Positions 60,991 to 64,000 of a stretch of 64,000 bases of DNA are shown one piece after another. The notes beneath the pieces were generated by a model. The model was not told the origin of the DNA. It did not search any database and saw nothing but the letters and a program-made list of their open reading frames with translations. The position numbers and the translations under genes are program-made. Numbering within the stretch: the first letter of the stretch is position 1; each line of letters begins with the position of its first letter. This stretch comes from Pseudomonas viridiflava (GTDB lineage Bacteria > Pseudomonadota > Gammaproteobacteria > Pseudomonadales > Pseudomonadaceae). The DNA lies in the NCBI RefSeq assembly GCF_900580675.1, contig NZ_UTBG01000106.1, forward strand, positions 1 to 64,000, in the 5' to 3' direction.

Positions 60991-62280
60991 TCAACCCTGC
61001 ACGGCGCAGGTGGCCAGGTGCGCGGCGAGCGCATCAAAGGCAATGTTCTGTTGCTCGCCCTGACCACGCAGGGGTTTGAAACCTATCACTTGCTGGGCCA
61101 GCTCGTCATCGCCGAGGATCAGTGCATACAGCGCACCGCTCTTGTCGGCCTTCTTGAACTGGCTCTTGAAACTGCCGGCGCCGGCATTGATCTGCAGACG
61201 CAGGTTCGGCAGCTGGTCGCGCACTTTTTCGCTCAGGGCCAGGGCTGCCAGTTCGGCGGCCTCGCCAAAGGCGCACAAGTACACGTCCACCTGACGCGAG
61301 ATTTCTTCCGGGACCTGCTCCAGGGTTTCCAGCAGCAGGATCAGCCGCTCGATACCCATGGCAAAACCTACGCCGGTGGTCGGCTTGCCGCCCATCTGCT
61401 CGACCAGGCCGTCGTAACGGCCACCGGCACACACAGTGCCCTGGGCGCCGAGTTTGTCGGTGACCCACTCGAACACGGTTTTGCTGTAGTAATCGAGGCC
61501 ACGCACCAGTTTAGGGTTGATCACGTACGGGATACCGGCCGCATCAAGGCGAGCCTTGAGGCCCTCGAAGTGCGTGCGGGACTCGTCGTCCAGGTAGTCG
61601 GCCATTTTCGGCGCGTCGACCAGTACGGCCTGGGTGTCGGCGTTCTTGGTATCCAGCACGCGCAACGGGTTGGTCTTCAGACGGCGCTGGCTGTCTTCGT
61701 CCAACTTGTCGAGGTGGGCAGACAGGTATTCGACCAGGGCCACGCGGTAGCGGCCCCGGGATTCGCTGGTGCCCAGGCTGTTGAGTTCCAGTTTTACCGC
61801 GTCGCGGATACCCAGCAGGCCCCACAGGCGCCATGTCAGCACGATCAGCTCGGCGTCGATGTCCGGGCCGTCGAGGTTGAAGACTTCCAGGCCGATCTGG
61901 TGAAACTGGCGATAACGGCCTTTCTGCGGCCGTTCATGGCGGAACATCGGGCCGATGTACCACAGCTTCTGTGGCTGGCCACCACCGGTGAGTCCATGCT
62001 CGAGCACGGCGCGCACGCACGCGGCGGTGCCTTCCGGACGCAGGGTCAGGGAGTCGCCGTTGCGGTCCTCAAAGGTGTACATCTCTTTTTCGACGATGTC
62101 GGTCACTTCACCGATGGAGCGCTTGAACAGCTCGGTGAACTCGACGATCGGCATGCGGATCTGCTTGTAACCGTAGTTATCCAGCAGGCGCGCGACCGTG
62201 CTCTCGAAGTAGCGCCACAGCGGCGTCTGCTCCGGCAGGATGTCGTTCATGCCACGAATGGCTTGCAGAGACTTGCTCAC
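60991..62280 (-). CDS. hisS: Histidine–tRNA ligase
   Basis: A 429-residue class II aminoacyl-tRNA synthetase: motif 2 [13 protein letters not shown], histidine-binding loop [15 protein letters not shown], motif 3 [15 protein letters not shown], and a C-terminal anticodon-binding domain (about 335–425). Typical length. It is the third visible gene of the rodZ–ispG–hisS–yfgM–bamB operon. Confidence 0.97.
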   Translation of the reverse strand: MSKSLQAIRGMNDILPEQTPLWRYFESTVARLLDNYGYKQIRMPIVEFTELFKRSIGEVTDIVEKEMYTFEDRNGDSLTLRPEGTAACVRAVLEHGLTGGGQPQKLWYIGPMFRHERPQKGRYRQFHQIGLEVFNLDGPDIDAELIVLTWRLWGLLGIRDAVKLELNSLGTSESRGRYRVALVEYLSAHLDKLDEDSQRRLKTNPLRVLDTKNADTQAVLVDAPKMADYLDDESRTHFEGLKARLDAAGIPYVINPKLVRGLDYYSKTVFEWVTDKLGAQGTVCAGGRYDGLVEQMGGKPTTGVGFAMGIERLILLLETLEQVPEEISRQVDVYLCAFGEAAELAALALSEKVRDQLPNLRLQINAGAGSFKSQFKKADKSGALYALILGDDELAQQVIGFKPLRGQGEQQNIAFDALAAHLATCAVQG

Positions 62281-62303
62281 ATCTAGTCCTTAAATTCGTT
62301 CAA

Positions 62304-63413
62304 TCAGCCGCGCGCGATCAGCGCTGCGTCAGCTGCGACCTTTTCGGCCGCTTTCTGGCGGATCAGCTTTTCCAGCTCATCCACCAGATTGTCATTCGTC
62401 AATTTCTGCGACGGCTTGCCGTCGATGTAAATCAGGTTCGGTGTACCACCGGTCAGCCCCACATGGGCCTCTTTGGCTTCACCCGGGCCGTTGACCACAC
62501 AACCGATCACCGCCACATCCAGCGGCACCAGCAGGTCTTCGAGGCGCAACTCCAGATCGTTCATGGTTTTCACCACGTCGAAGTTCTGCCGCGAGCAACT
62601 CGGGCAGGCAATGAAGTTGATGCCACGGGACCGCAAACGCAGGGATTTCAGAATGTCGTAACCGACCTTCACCTCCTCTACCGGGTCTGCCGCGAGGGAG
62701 ATGCGGATGGTATCGCCAATCCCTTCGGCGAGCAGCATACCGAGACCCACCGCAGATTTCACTGTGCCTGAGCGTAAACCGCCCGCTTCAGTGATACCCA
62801 GGTGCAGCGGCTGCACGATTTCCTTGGCCAGCAAGCGGTAGGCTTCTACCGCCATGAACACGTCGGAGGCCTTTACGCTGACCTTGAAGTCCTGGAAATT
62901 CAGGCGCGCAAGGTGTTCAACGTGGCGCAGCGCCGATTCAACCAGGGCTGCCGGAGTCGGCTCGCCGTATTTCTTTTGCAGGTCTTTTTCCAGCGAGCCG
63001 GCGTTGACGCCGATGCGGATTGGAATGCCGCGATCACGCGCAGCATCCACCACGGCGCGCACACGGTCTTCGCGACCGATGTTGCCCGGGTTGATACGCA
63101 GGCAATCCACACCCAGTTCGGCCACGCGCAGTGCGATCTTGTAGTCGAAATGAATGTCGGCAACCAGCGGCACCTTGACCAGCTGTTTGATGCGGCCAAA
63201 GGCCTCGGCTGCGTCCATGTCCGGCACGGAGACGCGCACGATGTCCACGCCGGCGGCTTCCAGACGGTTGATCTGGGCGACGGTGGCGGCCACGTCATTG
63301 GTGTCGCTGTTGGTCATGCTCTGAACAGCGATGGGGGCATCGCCACCCACCGGCACCGAGCCGACCCAGATCTTACGCGATACGCGACGTTTGATTGGAG
63401 ATTCGCCGTGCAT
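62304..63413 (-). CDS. ispG: 4-hydroxy-3-methylbut-2-enyl diphosphate synthase (flavodoxin)
   Basis: A 369-residue Fe–S enzyme of the MEP isoprenoid pathway (formerly GcpE). A TIM-barrel N-terminal part ([24 protein letters not shown]) is followed by the [4Fe–4S] domain with cysteines in [10 protein letters not shown] and [11 protein letters not shown]. The length matches. Its stop is 23 bases before the hisS start, and it begins 2 bases after the rodZ stop. Confidence 0.97.
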   Translation of the reverse strand: MHGESPIKRRVSRKIWVGSVPVGGDAPIAVQSMTNSDTNDVAATVAQINRLEAAGVDIVRVSVPDMDAAEAFGRIKQLVKVPLVADIHFDYKIALRVAELGVDCLRINPGNIGREDRVRAVVDAARDRGIPIRIGVNAGSLEKDLQKKYGEPTPAALVESALRHVEHLARLNFQDFKVSVKASDVFMAVEAYRLLAKEIVQPLHLGITEAGGLRSGTVKSAVGLGMLLAEGIGDTIRISLAADPVEEVKVGYDILKSLRLRSRGINFIACPSCSRQNFDVVKTMNDLELRLEDLLVPLDVAVIGCVVNGPGEAKEAHVGLTGGTPNLIYIDGKPSQKLTNDNLVDELEKLIRQKAAEKVAADAALIARG

Positions 63414-63415
63414 GA

Positions 63416-64000
63416 CTATTGTCCCAACTTGAGGCGAGCGGTCTCGCCACTGGTGAACGGCGCCACGTCCACAGGCTGGCCGTTGTAGGCCACTTGCGCG
63501 CCACGGGCAAAGCCCAGACGCAGCGTCAAAGGAGGCTTGCCGCCCTGGTCAAGAGTATCTCCCTTACGCTTCAGACCGCTGAACAGCACTTTGCCGTTGC
63601 CATCGGTGACTTGCGTCCAGCAGTCAGCGATGAAGGTAATCTGGACATGCCCATCACCGGCGATCAACGCAGGGGCGGTAGGCGGCGACATCGCGGGTGT
63701 TGCCGGGGCAGCGGATGCGGTGGTCGCGGGTGCCTGAGCCGGAACTGCCGGGGTATGAGCCTGGGCTGCCGGAGTTGTCGGTGCGGCAGGCGCTGGCACA
63801 GTTGCCGGGGCAATCGGGGCTGTTTCTGCCACTGACGGCTCGGCAGCTGGCGCTTCAGGTGCCGCCTGGCTTTCAGCAACGGCCTGGTCTTCCGGCTCAT
63901 CCAACGGATGAATCTGAGTGGTGCCGTCGGCGCTTTCGACTTCGACGTGCTCCATGGCGTTGCTGGTCAGGTCCTTGGTGCGCTGGGACGTCTGGTCTTG
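63416..64000 (-). CDS. rodZ: RodZ-type helix-turn-helix membrane protein, C-terminal part
   Basis: The frame is open to the window edge, so only the last 194 residues are seen. A low-complexity Pro/Ala/Thr-rich periplasmic linker is followed by the RodZ C-terminal DUF4115 domain ([25 protein letters not shown], then GLKRKGDTL). The helix-turn-helix and membrane helix lie beyond the window. RodZ links the MreB cytoskeleton to the cell wall. The position before ispG is conserved in Pseudomonas. Confidence 0.88.
   Translation of the reverse strand, partial: QDQTSQRTKDLTSNAMEHVEVESADGTTQIHPLDEPEDQAVAESQAAPEAPAAEPSVAETAPIAPATVPAPAAPTTPAAQAHTPAVPAQAPATTASAAPATPAMSPPTAPALIAGDGHVQITFIADCWTQVTDGNGKVLFSGLKRKGDTLDQGGKPPLTLRLGFARGAQVAYNGQPVDVAPFTSGETARLKLGQ

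Overview
This is a chromosomal window from a GC-rich gamma-proteobacterium, almost certainly a Pseudomonas of the fluorescens group. The evidence is the gene content (a nag PTS locus, a tre PTS locus, der–bamB–hisS–ispG–rodZ, guaBA, leuA next to xseA) and many copies of the short palindromic REP element (core GTGGGAGC..GGCTTGC) typical of that group.

Layout. 1–6.4 kb: the end of a ypjD-like cytochrome assembly gene, a CNNM/CorC-type membrane protein, an MFS transporter, purT, a VUT-family membrane protein, and the DUF1289, gamma carbonic anhydrase and CoA-Nudix genes. 6.6–7.7 kb: a zinc-ribbon Nudix hydrolase and an L,D-transpeptidase. 7.7–15.1 kb: a complete N-acetylglucosamine regulon (nagQ–nagA–SIS deaminase–nagF–nagE) behind a promoter with two facing GntR-type operators. 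15.2–20.9 kb: one giant toxin-like gene whose ribosome-binding site lies in a perfect 13-bp hairpin. 21–27 kb: purL divergent from mltF. 27–35.3 kb: a trehalose PTS locus (treP, treC, a LamB-type porin, a second EIIA–HPr–EI polyprotein, a Cys-less EIIB-like protein) controlled by the divergent treR through twin operators.

35.4–45.4 kb is accessory DNA, with lower GC and different codon use. It holds an overlapping AlbA_2-ATPase/DUF4062 pair; an att-like repeat of the guaA 3' end; a truncated antitoxin; a Gabija-like OLD nuclease/UvrD helicase pair; a decayed SIR2 fragment joined to a decayed MobC/TraJ mobilization gene; and a three-gene cassette of two small ORFs and a DUF3883 putative nuclease. 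It looks like a defence island at the 3' end of guaA.

45.4–64 kb returns to core genome: guaA–guaB, a small zinc-finger-like protein, a TauE/SafE exporter, a LysR regulator, xseA with an M23 peptidase, leuA with a possible leader peptide, an aminotransferase/omega-amidase pair, der, and the rodZ–ispG–hisS–yfgM-like–bamB operon.

The two sugar systems share one design. Each has a membrane IIBC component fed by its own fused EIIA–HPr–EI protein, and each also carries an extra EIIB-like module in which the phosphorylated cysteine is alanine. That shared Cys-less module, the DUF3883 cassette and the DUF4062/AlbA_2 pair are the best candidates for undescribed biology.
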